64,000 bases of DNA from CAVQCT01 sp964371785 (GTDB lineage Bacteria > Zixibacteria > MSB-5A5 > GN15 > FEB-12): assembly GCA_964371785.1 (NCBI GenBank), contig CAYJOL010000010.1, positions 65,108 through 129,107 of the forward strand. Reading direction: 5' to 3'. Made by a program: the position numbers and the translations under genes. The notes beneath the pieces are model-generated. The model saw nothing but the letters and a program-made list of their open reading frames with translations. It did not search any database and had not been told where the DNA came from. Positions 54,506 through 63,767 of this stretch are shown here, one piece after another (positions within the stretch are counted from its first letter, which is position 1; each line of letters starts with the position of its first letter).

Positions 54506-56662
54506 ATGTCTCGATCACGTCAGGGACTGCTCTACCTGCTTGTCATCTCGCTCGTAGCAGCCGGGCTCAGCGCCGCCGGCAAACCTGAGGCGCGTATAGA
54601 ACTTATCAGCAACCCTGTCTTCCGGAGCCTCAACCCGTATACCAGCATCAGTTCCGCCGATACCTGTGTGGTTCGTCACGATGCCGGGGCGGTGTACAAG
54701 ATCGATGGCTGGGTAGTAGGCAATGAGCTTTACAAGAGTTATCTGGACCCTTCCCTGACGTGCACCAATCCATATCCATTCACGGTCACCGAAATCAATA
54801 TGCCGATGTATTTCGCGGACGCTACTCCTATCAGCGTATCAGTCGACATCGAATTGGCCGATATGACCGATCCGTCCTGCCCTTTTCCCGGGGCATTGGT
54901 AGCGATGTCGACGCAATGGGATCTCGAGGTGCCGGCTACCGGCCTATATGATATCTGGATACCGCTGGATACGCCGTTTGTAGTCACGGGACCGTTCTTT
55001 GCCGGATTCTATATTGGCAATTATTTCGATGCGGCGGCAGGTGCGGCGATTATCACCGACGACAATCCCAATGCTACGTGCATGTCGTACAACATCTGGA
55101 ACGACTCAGTCGGGTTCATAGACATGCTCAACAACCAGTTCTGGAATTTCCCGGGGCAGCTTGTGCTCTATGCGGCGGGCATCCCGGGCGGCACCGGTGG
55201 CGGAACAACCCAGCCCGCTCCTTTGGTCAAGTTACTTGCTCCGGCTGAAAATAAGAATCTGTACGCAGAGGCAATGCTCTGGGCCGACGAGTATTCCGGC
55301 TCCACGATTATCGACTATGTTTCGTTCTCATACTCGAACGGCGGCGCTTTTGTTGCGATCGGTCAGGATTTCAACGGCGCTTCGCCGTTAAGAGACGGCG
55401 TATCCAACGCTGTAGCCGGTGATGGATACAGTTATATTTGGAATTTCAGCGGACTCCCCGAGGGCGCCTATGTCATCCGGGCAACCGCGCATGATACGAC
55501 CGGACGGACGGCGACCAGCGATGTTACAGTATATATTGATCCTACTCCGCCTACACCGACAGTCATCGGCCCGCTTTCAGGCACCAGCATTTGTCCATCG
55601 TTTGACATGATCTTCAATGACAATGATGAAAATCTGAATCGCGTCGACCTCTATCGCAAGAAAGCTGACTCGGCCTATTCCGCAGGACTTGTAACTCTCA
55701 GCGAATTCAAATTCGGCGATAGCAATGGGAATCCAAGTGATGGCAATCATGTCGCGTCGGGCGAGTACGCCGAATATTACTCCGGTCCGGTTGCCGCGGC
55801 CCTGGCGATAAAGCTCTGGGCAGATCGGGGATACCCCCTGCTGATGCGCGAAGGTTTGGTCACGTTGACACTGGATACCCTTGTGGAAAGAATGGCTGTC
55901 TTGTTCAACGTGCGTGCCAATCATGGTTGTTATGATGAACTGGTCTATTCGGGGCTGAAGGACTTTAATGCATCCAAGTCCAGTCCGCTCTCCCTGTCAG
56001 TAACGCGCAATCCCGGTTACTTCGCATTAAGACAGGCGGTGGAAGAAGAGCAGCGCTCTGCGTTGGTGGCACTGGGCAATACGCCGGGGTTGTGGGTGGC
56101 CGTCGATGGGTTCCGCGGATGGAAGCAGCTTGATGGTTCGTATCGTGTCTCCATCTGCAATCCAACAACCGGCCTCAAAGAAACGGTCTCGGTGCGGGAC
56201 AATGCCGGTCAGAGTGAGATGTATTTCGGCGGAGCCTGGAAACGGATCGATATGATGATCAGTATGGTCCCATTGGGATGGGCAGTGTCGAGAACGGCGG
56301 TCGGCACCGACACGAATGGCACCAACGGCTGGGCAATCAGCGTCAGTACGGCCGGGTTTGTCGATGGCGAACAGTATTTCTTCCGGGCCGAGGGCGTGGA
56401 TAATACGGCGCTTCGCGATGTCTCCACCGTGCTGGTTCAGTTTGATTGTTCCAGTTACTATATGCACGGGGATTACAACAACGACGGTCGCGCTAACATT
56501 GCCGACCTGAATTATCTTGTCGCTTTTATCACTCATGCCGGGCCGGCGCCGGTGGGCGGCTCGGGTCGGGCCGACGCCAACTGTGATAGCCGCGTCAACA
56601 TCGGAGATGTAGTCTACTACGTAAATTACATGTTTGGCACGTCAGCCACGCCGTGTCGATAA
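54506..56662 (+). CDS. Secreted protein with C-terminal dockerin repeats
   Basis: The protein has 718 residues from ATG 54506, which has GGAG 7 nt upstream and starts a signal peptide (1-25). An N-terminal module (about 45-210) with cysteines and WxxxxxxF-type strands resembles the tandem modules of the giant protein at 45.6 kb. Ig-like and other beta domains follow. The last 70 residues have two dockerin type I loops (DYNNDGRANIADL and DANCDSRVNIGDV). It is not obviously an enzyme. Both dockerin proteins lie on the plus strand, in a window otherwise nearly all minus. Confidence 0.82.
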   Translation: MSRSRQGLLYLLVISLVAAGLSAAGKPEARIELISNPVFRSLNPYTSISSADTCVVRHDAGAVYKIDGWVVGNELYKSYLDPSLTCTNPYPFTVTEINMPMYFADATPISVSVDIELADMTDPSCPFPGALVAMSTQWDLEVPATGLYDIWIPLDTPFVVTGPFFAGFYIGNYFDAAAGAAIITDDNPNATCMSYNIWNDSVGFIDMLNNQFWNFPGQLVLYAAGIPGGTGGGTTQPAPLVKLLAPAENKNLYAEAMLWADEYSGSTIIDYVSFSYSNGGAFVAIGQDFNGASPLRDGVSNAVAGDGYSYIWNFSGLPEGAYVIRATAHDTTGRTATSDVTVYIDPTPPTPTVIGPLSGTSICPSFDMIFNDNDENLNRVDLYRKKADSAYSAGLVTLSEFKFGDSNGNPSDGNHVASGEYAEYYSGPVAAALAIKLWADRGYPLLMREGLVTLTLDTLVERMAVLFNVRANHGCYDELVYSGLKDFNASKSSPLSLSVTRNPGYFALRQAVEEEQRSALVALGNTPGLWVAVDGFRGWKQLDGSYRVSICNPTTGLKETVSVRDNAGQSEMYFGGAWKRIDMMISMVPLGWAVSRTAVGTDTNGTNGWAISVSTAGFVDGEQYFFRAEGVDNTALRDVSTVLVQFDCSSYYMHGDYNNDGRANIADLNYLVAFITHAGPAPVGGSGRADANCDSRVNIGDVVYYVNYMFGTSATPCR

Positions 56663-56686
56663 GATTCCACGGTGATAATCAAATGA

Positions 56687-56716
56687 AGAAGCCGCGCCGA
56701 GCGCGGCTTCTTTTTT
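56687..56716 (+). terminator. Terminator of the second dockerin protein gene
   Basis: An 11-bp stem (AGAAGCCGCGC and complement) with loop CGA is followed by six T residues. It lies between convergent genes and marks the left edge of the phage-like module. Confidence 0.88.
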
Positions 56717-56724
56717 GGCAAGTC

Positions 56725-57033
56725 TCACTGCTGCTTGCGGGCAACCGACGCATTAATGGCTCGTCGGGCAATCTCTTCAGTGATGCCGCAGATTTCGATC
56801 AACGCGTCGACCGCTTCATCCAGATGCTGCAACCACTCATTCTCCGGGTACCTGGACCTGAGGTCATCGGTTACCTCATTCGCGATAGTCGCGATAAAGC
56901 CGGCGTATTGCTTTCGTTTACCTACCGCCAGAAATGGTATGATATATTTCTTGGCGACATGGCCGATCAGAAGAAGTCCGACCGAACCAAGAATCCCCAG
57001 CCATGATCCGGAATCAAGTAAAAGCGATTCCAA
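56725..57033 (-). CDS. Holin-like small membrane protein
   Basis: This 102-residue protein has one N-terminal membrane segment (about 10-35) followed by a charged helical region (KRKQYAGFIATIANEVTDDL ... NEWLQHLDEAVDALI). The pattern resembles the LLH family of phage holins. Holins form pores in the inner membrane at lysis. The start codon is TTG 57033, strongly supported by an AGGAGGAGG ribosome site a few bases upstream. It is the last gene of the phage-like module and lies just before the terminator. Confidence 0.6.
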   Translation of the reverse strand: MESLLLDSGSWLGILGSVGLLLIGHVAKKYIIPFLAVGKRKQYAGFIATIANEVTDDLRSRYPENEWLQHLDEAVDALIEICGITEEIARRAINASVARKQQ

Positions 57034-57069
57034 TTGTCCTCCTCCTCTTTATAGGTGAAACCAGATTGA

Positions 57070-58437
57070 TTACCACGTAAGCGACCAATGAGATGTCGCC
57101 GGGACCGATAGCCGCTGTCGCAGAACGGTGCCATCATCGCGGCGAATAGTGAACTCATACAGTGAACCGGCCGGTGTCAGCGAATCAGATGGGATCAAAT
57201 CGAAATAAAAATAGCCGGTTTCGTCCGTCACCGAAGAAACAGAGAAAGGCGACACGATCAAATCGTGAAAGCGCACCACTCCGCCGGGCAAATATGCCTG
57301 GACGTCGGCTGCCTGTTGGGGAGTGCCATCAAGACCGTACAGGAATCCGTAGACACGGCAGAGCCCCGGTGACAGCGGCGTACCCGGATCAAATCGCCTT
57401 CCGTATACTGTATCAGGCAGACCCGATCCTGCCTGAATGGTGTCATACGCCTGAAACAGAAATCCTGTCGCATTGACCACTGCCAGATACTGACCTGCGT
57501 CGAGGTTCAGGCTCGCATGACCATCGATGTCAGTCATCGCAATTCCGAGAAGCGCTGTCTGAGTCAGATTTCTGACGGCGATTCTTGCGCCTGGAATAGC
57601 TAATTGAGATGTGGAATCATAGGCGACCATTGCGTGAGTAATAGCGCCGCCACCACCGGTCAACCCCGATATTGGCGCATCAAGATAGGCGCCGAAAGTC
57701 CCCGACCCCTGATGATTTTGCTGGGGCGTATTCCAGATCCATCGGGCTATTGATGTCGAGTCTGAGCCGCTCCCCGCGGCGCCGGAGTCCGCAGACGCCG
57801 CCACCTTATGCCAGTAGCCAGCATCAAACAAATCCGAATCCCTCCCGAACAGTGTGTCCGCAATCTCCCCGGCGGAAAGCGTCGAACGATAATACTCCGG
57901 ATTTTTCGTCAGTACTGAGTCAACCAACGGGTCAAAGCCATCGACATGCTCCACCTCGGCCTGCCGGGCAACCCAGATCGCCTGGCTCTGAAGTGAATCG
58001 AGAAGTTCGGAGATGATACTCAGCTGATCATCGAAATCGGACGCAACAACTTGAAACTGGCAGCCGTTCATCCAACGTAGCAAGGGAGTGTCCCGCTGCG
58101 CAATTATCGTAAGCGCGTATACTCCCGGTTGACCGAGTCCATCGATATCCGCTACCGAAGCCCTGTATCGGTACACCGTCACATCGGACAGCACTGAGGA
58201 GTCAAGACGCGCCGAACTGACGGTAATTCGTTCGGCAAAAACGGAATCACCCGATGGGCCGGTGGTCAGGACGAAGAAACTATCGGCGTAAGTCGGATTG
58301 CCCAGCGAGTCACAATTGATGACCGGCACCGTGATGGAGTCTTCGGGACCGCCACCACTGTTGTTGACTACGCCCGTCCCGGACGCTGTAGATATGAACA
58401 GTGTTGCCAGAATCAACGACGCCACACTTTTTCGCAT
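57070..58437 (-). CDS. Secreted phage-tail-fibre-like protein
   Basis: The protein has 455 residues from ATG 58437, which has AGGAG close upstream and begins a signal peptide (MRKSVASLILATLFISTASG). The middle has the text RWIWNTPQQNHQGSGTFGAYLD, reminiscent of phage tail-fibre or receptor-binding proteins. Two carboxypeptidase-regulatory-like beta-sandwiches follow. Phage virion proteins usually lack Sec signals, so this is unusual. It could be a host surface protein moved into the module. Identification is by analogy. Confidence 0.6.
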   Translation of the reverse strand: MRKSVASLILATLFISTASGTGVVNNSGGGPEDSITVPVINCDSLGNPTYADSFFVLTTGPSGDSVFAERITVSSARLDSSVLSDVTVYRYRASVADIDGLGQPGVYALTIIAQRDTPLLRWMNGCQFQVVASDFDDQLSIISELLDSLQSQAIWVARQAEVEHVDGFDPLVDSVLTKNPEYYRSTLSAGEIADTLFGRDSDLFDAGYWHKVAASADSGAAGSGSDSTSIARWIWNTPQQNHQGSGTFGAYLDAPISGLTGGGGAITHAMVAYDSTSQLAIPGARIAVRNLTQTALLGIAMTDIDGHASLNLDAGQYLAVVNATGFLFQAYDTIQAGSGLPDTVYGRRFDPGTPLSPGLCRVYGFLYGLDGTPQQAADVQAYLPGGVVRFHDLIVSPFSVSSVTDETGYFYFDLIPSDSLTPAGSLYEFTIRRDDGTVLRQRLSVPATSHWSLTW

Positions 58438-58442
58438 ATCTC

Positions 58443-59717
58443 CTACCTTCCTCCAGTATGAATCCAAGATTGTTGCTCCTTTTGACGACGTAAACTGCTC
58501 ACGCCCGGCGATGAAGTTCCGGTCGAATAGACTGCGTAAATACTCAATAACATGGTGCCATTCACAACATGATCCCAAGTTGCCCCTAATTGTGTTGAGG
58601 TTGTCTGGCGAGAGTTCTGGCCGGAAATTCCTGTGTCGTACTGGATCCGCGTGCCATTGATTGGATTTCCCACGCAAAGGGAATAAGTGGTGCCGTTCGT
58701 CAGTGATTCACCGATGTCCACTCCGCGCCAAGTCACGGAACTTCCGGCACCTGACACGGTTGCGGCATTGCCTGCTCTCTGGGATGGATTGCCTGACTCG
58801 ACCGTATACATGGCTATGTCGGCGTAATACGTGCCTGCCGAGTAGGATTTCAGGCAAGCGTACAGAGAATCGACTGTCTCTGTGCCGTCTGCCGTGAAGA
58901 AATATGCGCTGTTCTTATTCCCCCACGCCTCTACCGTACTTAACGCGGTACTAGAGGCGCCTGCTGTGCTGAATCCGAAGGTTGGAGCAATAGTGACCGG
59001 GTAAACGGCACGGTCCAGAAAGATCGGATCGATTTTGATAGTGAGCTGGGAGGCCTCCGCGTCAATCCACAGATCTGCCCACACCGAATCTCCTGAACTG
59101 TCCCATATTCTTGGGCGATAGATGTGAAATGCTTTTCCGGTAGAAGTTCCCCGACGGTCTGCCATCGGCGACGAATAGTAAGCAGCCCACGAGTTCACGA
59201 CTGAATCGGGTCGTTCTGAGCCCAGGGACTTTTCAAAGTCGCTCAGGCCATCCTGGTAGTAAAACGTCAGGCCCCGTATTATCAGCGGGAATATGAACTG
59301 ATTAGCAACCGGCCGGCTCTCAAGACAAAGCAGCCATTCCAGACAGCCATCTTCACGCAGAAATATTTCCTGGAATTGTTGATTGCCTGTACCGCCGATT
59401 CTAACATAACCCTGACCGGACTTCTCCGTGGTGTACCGTGGATTGTCCGGTGGCTCGTTGTCTTGAAGACTGACCGCCAAAAAAGAGCGGCCATTCAAAC
59501 TGCCAATACGGATCTCCGGTGCCCCTTCCGGCGTTGATGCTCCTTCGACTGTTACCAGTGTCTGACTTCGTGCACCATCTGCAGATGACGCCCCTCGTGG
59601 ATAGACAACCGTGGATAAATCGGCTCCGGCTGCCACATCGAGAGTCCCGCACTGCGCACTTGGACAAAATATCACTGCGAGCATCAAGCAAGTCCCGATT
59701 GTGGATCTAAACCGCAT
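58443..59717 (-). CDS. Secreted beta-sandwich protein of the phage-like module
   Basis: The protein has 424 residues from ATG 59717, with GGAG about 8 nt upstream. A signal peptide is clear (MRFRSTIGTCLMLAVIFCPSA, cleavage near residue 23). The sequence is beta-rich with many Ser, Thr and Gly, with three cysteines scattered along it. No enzyme motif is seen. It starts inside the end of the upstream gene (11-nt overlap) and ends 5 nt before the next, so it is part of the module's operon. Possible roles are adhesion or receptor binding; no family is recognised. Confidence 0.62.
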   Translation of the reverse strand: MRFRSTIGTCLMLAVIFCPSAQCGTLDVAAGADLSTVVYPRGASSADGARSQTLVTVEGASTPEGAPEIRIGSLNGRSFLAVSLQDNEPPDNPRYTTEKSGQGYVRIGGTGNQQFQEIFLREDGCLEWLLCLESRPVANQFIFPLIIRGLTFYYQDGLSDFEKSLGSERPDSVVNSWAAYYSSPMADRRGTSTGKAFHIYRPRIWDSSGDSVWADLWIDAEASQLTIKIDPIFLDRAVYPVTIAPTFGFSTAGASSTALSTVEAWGNKNSAYFFTADGTETVDSLYACLKSYSAGTYYADIAMYTVESGNPSQRAGNAATVSGAGSSVTWRGVDIGESLTNGTTYSLCVGNPINGTRIQYDTGISGQNSRQTTSTQLGATWDHVVNGTMLLSIYAVYSTGTSSPGVSSLRRQKEQQSWIHTGGR

Positions 59718-59991
59718 CTTGTCGCTCCACCCTTTTTTTTGTGCGCTTGGTCTTTTCACCTTTCGACGCCAATTCCTCTTTCCGTATCTTCTCGAGCATC
59801 TGCCAGAATTTGCGTTGCTCCGAGTTTGACGGGCTCACCTTACGTCGCAATTCGATCATTTTCAGAAAGTCTCCCAGTTTCGGGTTTTCATCGATATTGT
59901 TGCGAATCTGCCGGTAGTATCGTGCGATCAGGTCATCGAGCAAAGCTATCGCTTCCCCAAAATCCTCCTCTCCAAGGTCTCCACCCTGCAT
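59707..59991 (-). CDS. Small hypothetical protein of the phage-like module
   Basis: This 94-residue, highly charged, helical protein (ALLDDLIARYYRQI; KFWQMLEKIRKEELA) has no known motif. It begins immediately after the upstream stop and overlaps the next gene by 11 nt. It may be a small assembly or chaperone protein of the capsid module. Confidence 0.6.
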   Translation of the reverse strand: MQGGDLGEEDFGEAIALLDDLIARYYRQIRNNIDENPKLGDFLKMIELRRKVSPSNSEQRKFWQMLEKIRKEELASKGEKTKRTKKRVERQDAV

Positions 59992-60366
59992 TTATGCCCC
60001 CATCTCAAGAACCAGCAGGTCGACCATGATGGGTTCCGGCGCTCTTACGTCTCGGGCAACTCGAAAAGATTCCCCGGATTCCCGGCCGATAAGGAAGGCG
60101 TTGTATGCCGATCGAGAGCAGATAATAATGCGCGGATTGACGATTGATTCGGGCAGGTGATTCCCCCGAAAATCACACAAGTCCGCGAACCGGAGCACTT
60201 GAGTTACGCCCCCGATATCGACAGTATGATACATGACGGAGCGCTGTCCCTCGACATTTTCGACCATAAGCATATCGAATTGGCCCCACGATGTCGTGCC
60301 CCAAATGTGTATCTCAGGCACATACCACGTTCTCAGATTACCGAGCGTCAGGAAAACCGGAAACAT
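59992..60366 (-). CDS. Hypothetical protein of the phage-like module
   Basis: This 124-residue protein is mainly beta strands, with no motif I recognise. A perfect AGGAGG lies 4 nt before the ATG. Its place just after the connector-like gene is where head-tail joining proteins are often found, but the sequence gives no proof of that function. Confidence 0.65.
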   Translation of the reverse strand: MFPVFLTLGNLRTWYVPEIHIWGTTSWGQFDMLMVENVEGQRSVMYHTVDIGGVTQVLRFADLCDFRGNHLPESIVNPRIIICSRSAYNAFLIGRESGESFRVARDVRAPEPIMVDLLVLEMGA

Positions 60367-60376
60367 TCAACCTCCT

Positions 60377-61189
60377 TTAACTTAGAGTCGGATGGGACAG
60401 GTCAGTCGCGGGCGGGCGGAATGAGCGGAGCAAGTCTTCAGACCTTTCAGCATAATAATCCGCCAGTTTCATCCACATCGACGCAGTTCTGTCGCTGCCT
60501 CCCGCGTTCATCAAATCCCGCGTAACGGCGGTTCGGCAGACAATCTCAAGCGCCCTGCAGGTGGCGGCGACCTGAAGAACCGGATCTGCTCCGAACTGAC
60601 GCGATGGATCCACCGCCCTTTCCACCAGGCCGTCGGCCTCCGCCACTGCCGCCTCGAGCGCTGGTTCGGTCACACCTGAATACCGGGGTGTGTAATCAAG
60701 ATAGACCTGTTCACCGGAAGCGATATTGCCGCTCAGGAGACGTTTAATTGTGCCACTCGATGTTCCGATACTGTAGTCGACACCATTGACATACAATTCA
60801 AACGCGAGATACCAGATCACGACCGGGTCGCCTGCTTCGAGTCGTCCTGATGGCTTTATTGTCAGCATCGCGCGAGTGTAGTCAATGACATAGTCCTCGT
60901 TTTCTACATAGAGTATTCCTCTTGAAGAATCCGAGGCCACAGTCACCGTTCCGGGAATCAGTGGCGAAGCAGTCAGGATGATAGTCTGGGGCTCGAGTGT
61001 CGTGATTATTCGAGTAGGAACGCGATTACGCGCCGATTTCACGACCAGACTCGCCTGCTCAATTTCCCCCGCGTAAAACAACACACTTTCATCTCCAACC
61101 AGCACGACAGCCTGGTTCTCAATTGTAGACTGTACCGGGTATTGTTCAAGTAAGTGATGTCGCACCAGTTCGACATTCGTATATGACAT
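60377..61189 (-). CDS. Connector-like protein of the phage-like module
   Basis: This 270-residue protein has an N-terminal beta part and a C-terminal helical part (LEAAVAEADGLVERAVD; VAATCRALEIVCRTAV; LADYYAERSEDLLRSFR). The helical end, placed downstream of the capsid gene, resembles head-tail connector or adaptor proteins of tailed phages. AGGAG precedes the ATG by 8 nt, inside the end of the upstream gene. Role is inferred from position and fold pattern. Confidence 0.55.
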   Translation of the reverse strand: MSYTNVELVRHHLLEQYPVQSTIENQAVVLVGDESVLFYAGEIEQASLVVKSARNRVPTRIITTLEPQTIILTASPLIPGTVTVASDSSRGILYVENEDYVIDYTRAMLTIKPSGRLEAGDPVVIWYLAFELYVNGVDYSIGTSSGTIKRLLSGNIASGEQVYLDYTPRYSGVTEPALEAAVAEADGLVERAVDPSRQFGADPVLQVAATCRALEIVCRTAVTRDLMNAGGSDRTASMWMKLADYYAERSEDLLRSFRPPATDLSHPTLS

Positions 61190-61193
61190 GGAA

Positions 61194-62603
61194 CTATCTC
61201 CTGAGTATGATTGATTCGATCTGTAACCGCGAGGTCAGGCTGCTGCCAATCGGTGGGGTCGCGAAATTTCCGAATACTTCGATACGAACCCAGAAGAGAG
61301 TCTGATTCTCCACTGAATTCTTCTGCCAGTCGGCCGGTACCGAAGCCAGATCTTCCCAGAGTGTGAGCTGTCGAGTCGGCGTGTCGAAATTGTAATTCCC
61401 GCCGAACGGCGCAAAGGACTTCCACCCGGTTCCATCCCAATATGAGTACGAAACAGTCCCGTCAGCTCCCGGTGTTGACAAATGAATGTGCACTGAGCGG
61501 AATTTCCGCGTCATCCCCAGGAATAAGGCATCCTTTTGACTGCTCAGGAGGACACCCGAGTCGTTGTGAAATAGATCGGCGGCAGTGAGGTCACTTGCGG
61601 CTATCGTGCAGTCCGTATAATTGCCGAATCCGGAGTCATAAAGAAGAACGCGGTCAAATGTATCCGCTCTCGGCTCAAGCGTTTCCGGAGACGAAAAGGT
61701 CCCGGTAGAACGATGCACGTGCAAAAGCGACATCTCATCACCATCGATTGCCTTCAGATAGACGACCACCGGGAATCGATTATTGAAGAACACCTGTGGG
61801 AAGACACCTCGGGCGGCGTCCAGTGCAATCTGCGAACCCCAGTTCATTCCATCGTATTCGCGGTAATATAATCTATCGCTGTTGTAGGCTATCCCCAGAA
61901 GACCGTCAGCAGAGAGTGCCGCATCAAAGTGTTCATCAATGTCGCTCCCGGAGGCCACCAGTTGTTCATCGCCCCACACCGACGCCGTAAGCGACCGCCA
62001 ACGTACGAACAGGTCCGAAAGGGTACCGTTGTAGACCGCATATAGCCGGCTGTTAGTTGCCAGCAGTTTCGAAAATGGAACATATAGAGCAGTTCGAAGA
62101 GTGTCACCGATATCGGATGGTCCTGCTCCCCAGGTCGCGCCGTCGTCGGTCGAAGATTTAACCTGGATGTCATAGAATCCGGCTGAGAGTCTCGAAAAAC
62201 TGAGCCATAGGGTGCCCGACAGATCAAGAACTATCGATGGGGCAAATGAGTTGCCCATATAGGCATAACATTTCGCGCCCACCGCCCAGGTGCCGCTCTC
62301 GAAGGTCATTTTCTTAACGGTGAGATACTCTGTAGCCTGTTCGACATAGACAACCCAGACTGTCCCGTCCTCGGCCATCACGGCATCGAGTGGAAATGTT
62401 GAGGCGTCATCAGCAATGACCGACGGCGCGGACCAGGTATTGAACGGAGCATCGGCGAAAGAAAATTGAATCTGACTGACGGATTCGCGGAAGACAGCCA
62501 GCAAGCGACCGGCAAATTCCCCGGTAGCAACTCGAAACAGTTTGCGGCCGGGGGGCACGCCGAGTCCGTTTTGATTGTCAATCTGCACAATAGTGTTTCG
62601 CAT
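61194..62603 (-). CDS. BNR/propeller-type protein of the phage-like module
   Basis: The protein has 469 residues from ATG 62603, which has AAGGGA about 5 nt upstream. A longer frame to 62768 overlaps the capsid gene and has low-complexity Ser/Arg text, so I exclude it. Repeated segments with D-G-T-x-W or S-x-D-D-G-A-T-W motifs (AEDGTVWVVY, SSTDDGATWG) are of the Asp-box or BNR type, forming a beta-propeller as in sialidases. No catalytic Arg triad can be assigned, so binding of glycans is as likely as cleavage. Placed between capsid and connector genes, it may be a capsid decoration or spike protein. Confidence 0.68.
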   Translation of the reverse strand: MRNTIVQIDNQNGLGVPPGRKLFRVATGEFAGRLLAVFRESVSQIQFSFADAPFNTWSAPSVIADDASTFPLDAVMAEDGTVWVVYVEQATEYLTVKKMTFESGTWAVGAKCYAYMGNSFAPSIVLDLSGTLWLSFSRLSAGFYDIQVKSSTDDGATWGAGPSDIGDTLRTALYVPFSKLLATNSRLYAVYNGTLSDLFVRWRSLTASVWGDEQLVASGSDIDEHFDAALSADGLLGIAYNSDRLYYREYDGMNWGSQIALDAARGVFPQVFFNNRFPVVVYLKAIDGDEMSLLHVHRSTGTFSSPETLEPRADTFDRVLLYDSGFGNYTDCTIAASDLTAADLFHNDSGVLLSSQKDALFLGMTRKFRSVHIHLSTPGADGTVSYSYWDGTGWKSFAPFGGNYNFDTPTRQLTLWEDLASVPADWQKNSVENQTLFWVRIEVFGNFATPPIGSSLTSRLQIESIILRR

Positions 62604-62626
62604 GGTATCCCTTTGCAAGGAAGAAC

Positions 62627-62647
62627 GGGACCCCGTGGTGGGGTCCC
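62627..62647 (-). terminator. Hairpin between the capsid and propeller genes
   Basis: Perfect 8-bp arms GGGACCCC and GGGGTCCC enclose GTGGT. No U-run follows, so it may be a partial terminator or an RNA-processing hairpin, often seen after capsid genes. Confidence 0.45.
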
Positions 62648-62655
62648 AACTCCCG

Positions 62656-63756
62656 TTAATACTGCGTGTTGAGAATGACCGCGGCCTCTTTAAGCACCTT
62701 GGCGAACGTGACCGACTCGGAGATGACTGCTTCTTCAAAACGCTGGTCGATGACCTTGTCGTACTCAATCGTCAGCGATTGGGTGATGACTTCTTCGACC
62801 GCGAAGCGATTGTCCAGTCCGATTACATATCCCGCAGTAACCTCGTCCGAGCGGATGAGATTTGCGCCCAGCGGACTGAACATTTCACCGGAGTTCTGGA
62901 ACCGGTATCCTGCCATCGGATCCTTAAATTCATCGAGCGTCAGAATCGTCTTGAGCTCATTGACGCCGCAGATGATGGTGTTCATTGAAAATGGAGAAAA
63001 AGTTGACCAGAGCGAGATGAGATCATCATAAGTGAGAGTGCCCGATGTCGCCGACTCCACAATCGGAGCGGGATTGCTGTTGCCGTCTCCATTGACCAGA
63101 CAGTCGACCAGCAAACCGATCTTATCGGTCTGAATCCGGAAGCCGATATACCAGAGCAGCACACGGAATTGCGAAGTAGTCCGGTACCTGAGTGACTTAT
63201 AGCTGGCCCTTAGCGCCAGCCCGTAGTCACGCACAGTGACAGGGTGGTTCTGCTCGGTCACCAACAGTTGCGGGACCTCGGCCCCTTCTCCAATCGGCCG
63301 CATTGAAAATCTGGCCTTGTCGTCGGTGTCGATGAAGAATGGGGTGTAGGTATTGCTGGCCACGGCTGTGCTGTTGGCAATAAGCAGACCGAGCTCAGGG
63401 CGCATCGACTGTCCCCGCCTGATCTCGCGCAGCATGAACTCCGGCATCAGAGCCGGGGCCTGTTGATAGAACTGCTCCACCGTCGTCGGTGACTTGCCAC
63501 CCAGACGCACCCCGGCCAGCATCAGCTGACGCTCGAACGCATCCAGTGGACAGTTGGAAGGCGTCGGGTCGTACTCATCGGCCTCGAGCAGCTCTGAGAG
63601 TGTCATCCCTCGGGTCTCGGCCTCGAGATACAGGTCCTTGTCGATGGTAATGGCCGCTGCCTGAACAAGGTCGACTGGCCCGGTAAGAGCACCGCCTCCG
63701 GTTTCCGCGTAAAGTTTGGCGACTTCGGTACTTTTGAGAAATTGATTGAAATCCAT
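62656..63756 (-). CDS. HK97-type major capsid protein
   Basis: This 366-residue protein has the pattern of HK97-fold capsid proteins: a helical N-terminal region, a central part with a TYDDLISLW segment that resembles the E-loop/P-domain text, and an end with YVIGLDNRFAVEEV ... LTIEYDKVIDQRFEEAVISESVTF, as in many phage capsids. AAGGAAGG lies just before ATG 63756. It should form the phage shell. Encapsulins share the fold but usually sit next to a cargo gene, which is not seen here; the phage setting fits better. Confidence 0.82.
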   Translation of the reverse strand: MDFNQFLKSTEVAKLYAETGGGALTGPVDLVQAAAITIDKDLYLEAETRGMTLSELLEADEYDPTPSNCPLDAFERQLMLAGVRLGGKSPTTVEQFYQQAPALMPEFMLREIRRGQSMRPELGLLIANSTAVASNTYTPFFIDTDDKARFSMRPIGEGAEVPQLLVTEQNHPVTVRDYGLALRASYKSLRYRTTSQFRVLLWYIGFRIQTDKIGLLVDCLVNGDGNSNPAPIVESATSGTLTYDDLISLWSTFSPFSMNTIICGVNELKTILTLDEFKDPMAGYRFQNSGEMFSPLGANLIRSDEVTAGYVIGLDNRFAVEEVITQSLTIEYDKVIDQRFEEAVISESVTFAKVLKEAAVILNTQY

Positions 63757-63767
63757 AACATCCTTCC

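Noticed and set aside
62604..62768. N-terminal extension of the propeller protein
   Set aside because: It overlaps the capsid gene, is Ser/Arg-rich with no homology pattern, and the ATG at 62603 has its own ribosome site.
62656..63756. Capsid protein as an encapsulin
   Set aside because: No cargo protein gene (peroxidase, ferritin-like) is adjacent; connector- and holin-like genes point to a phage.
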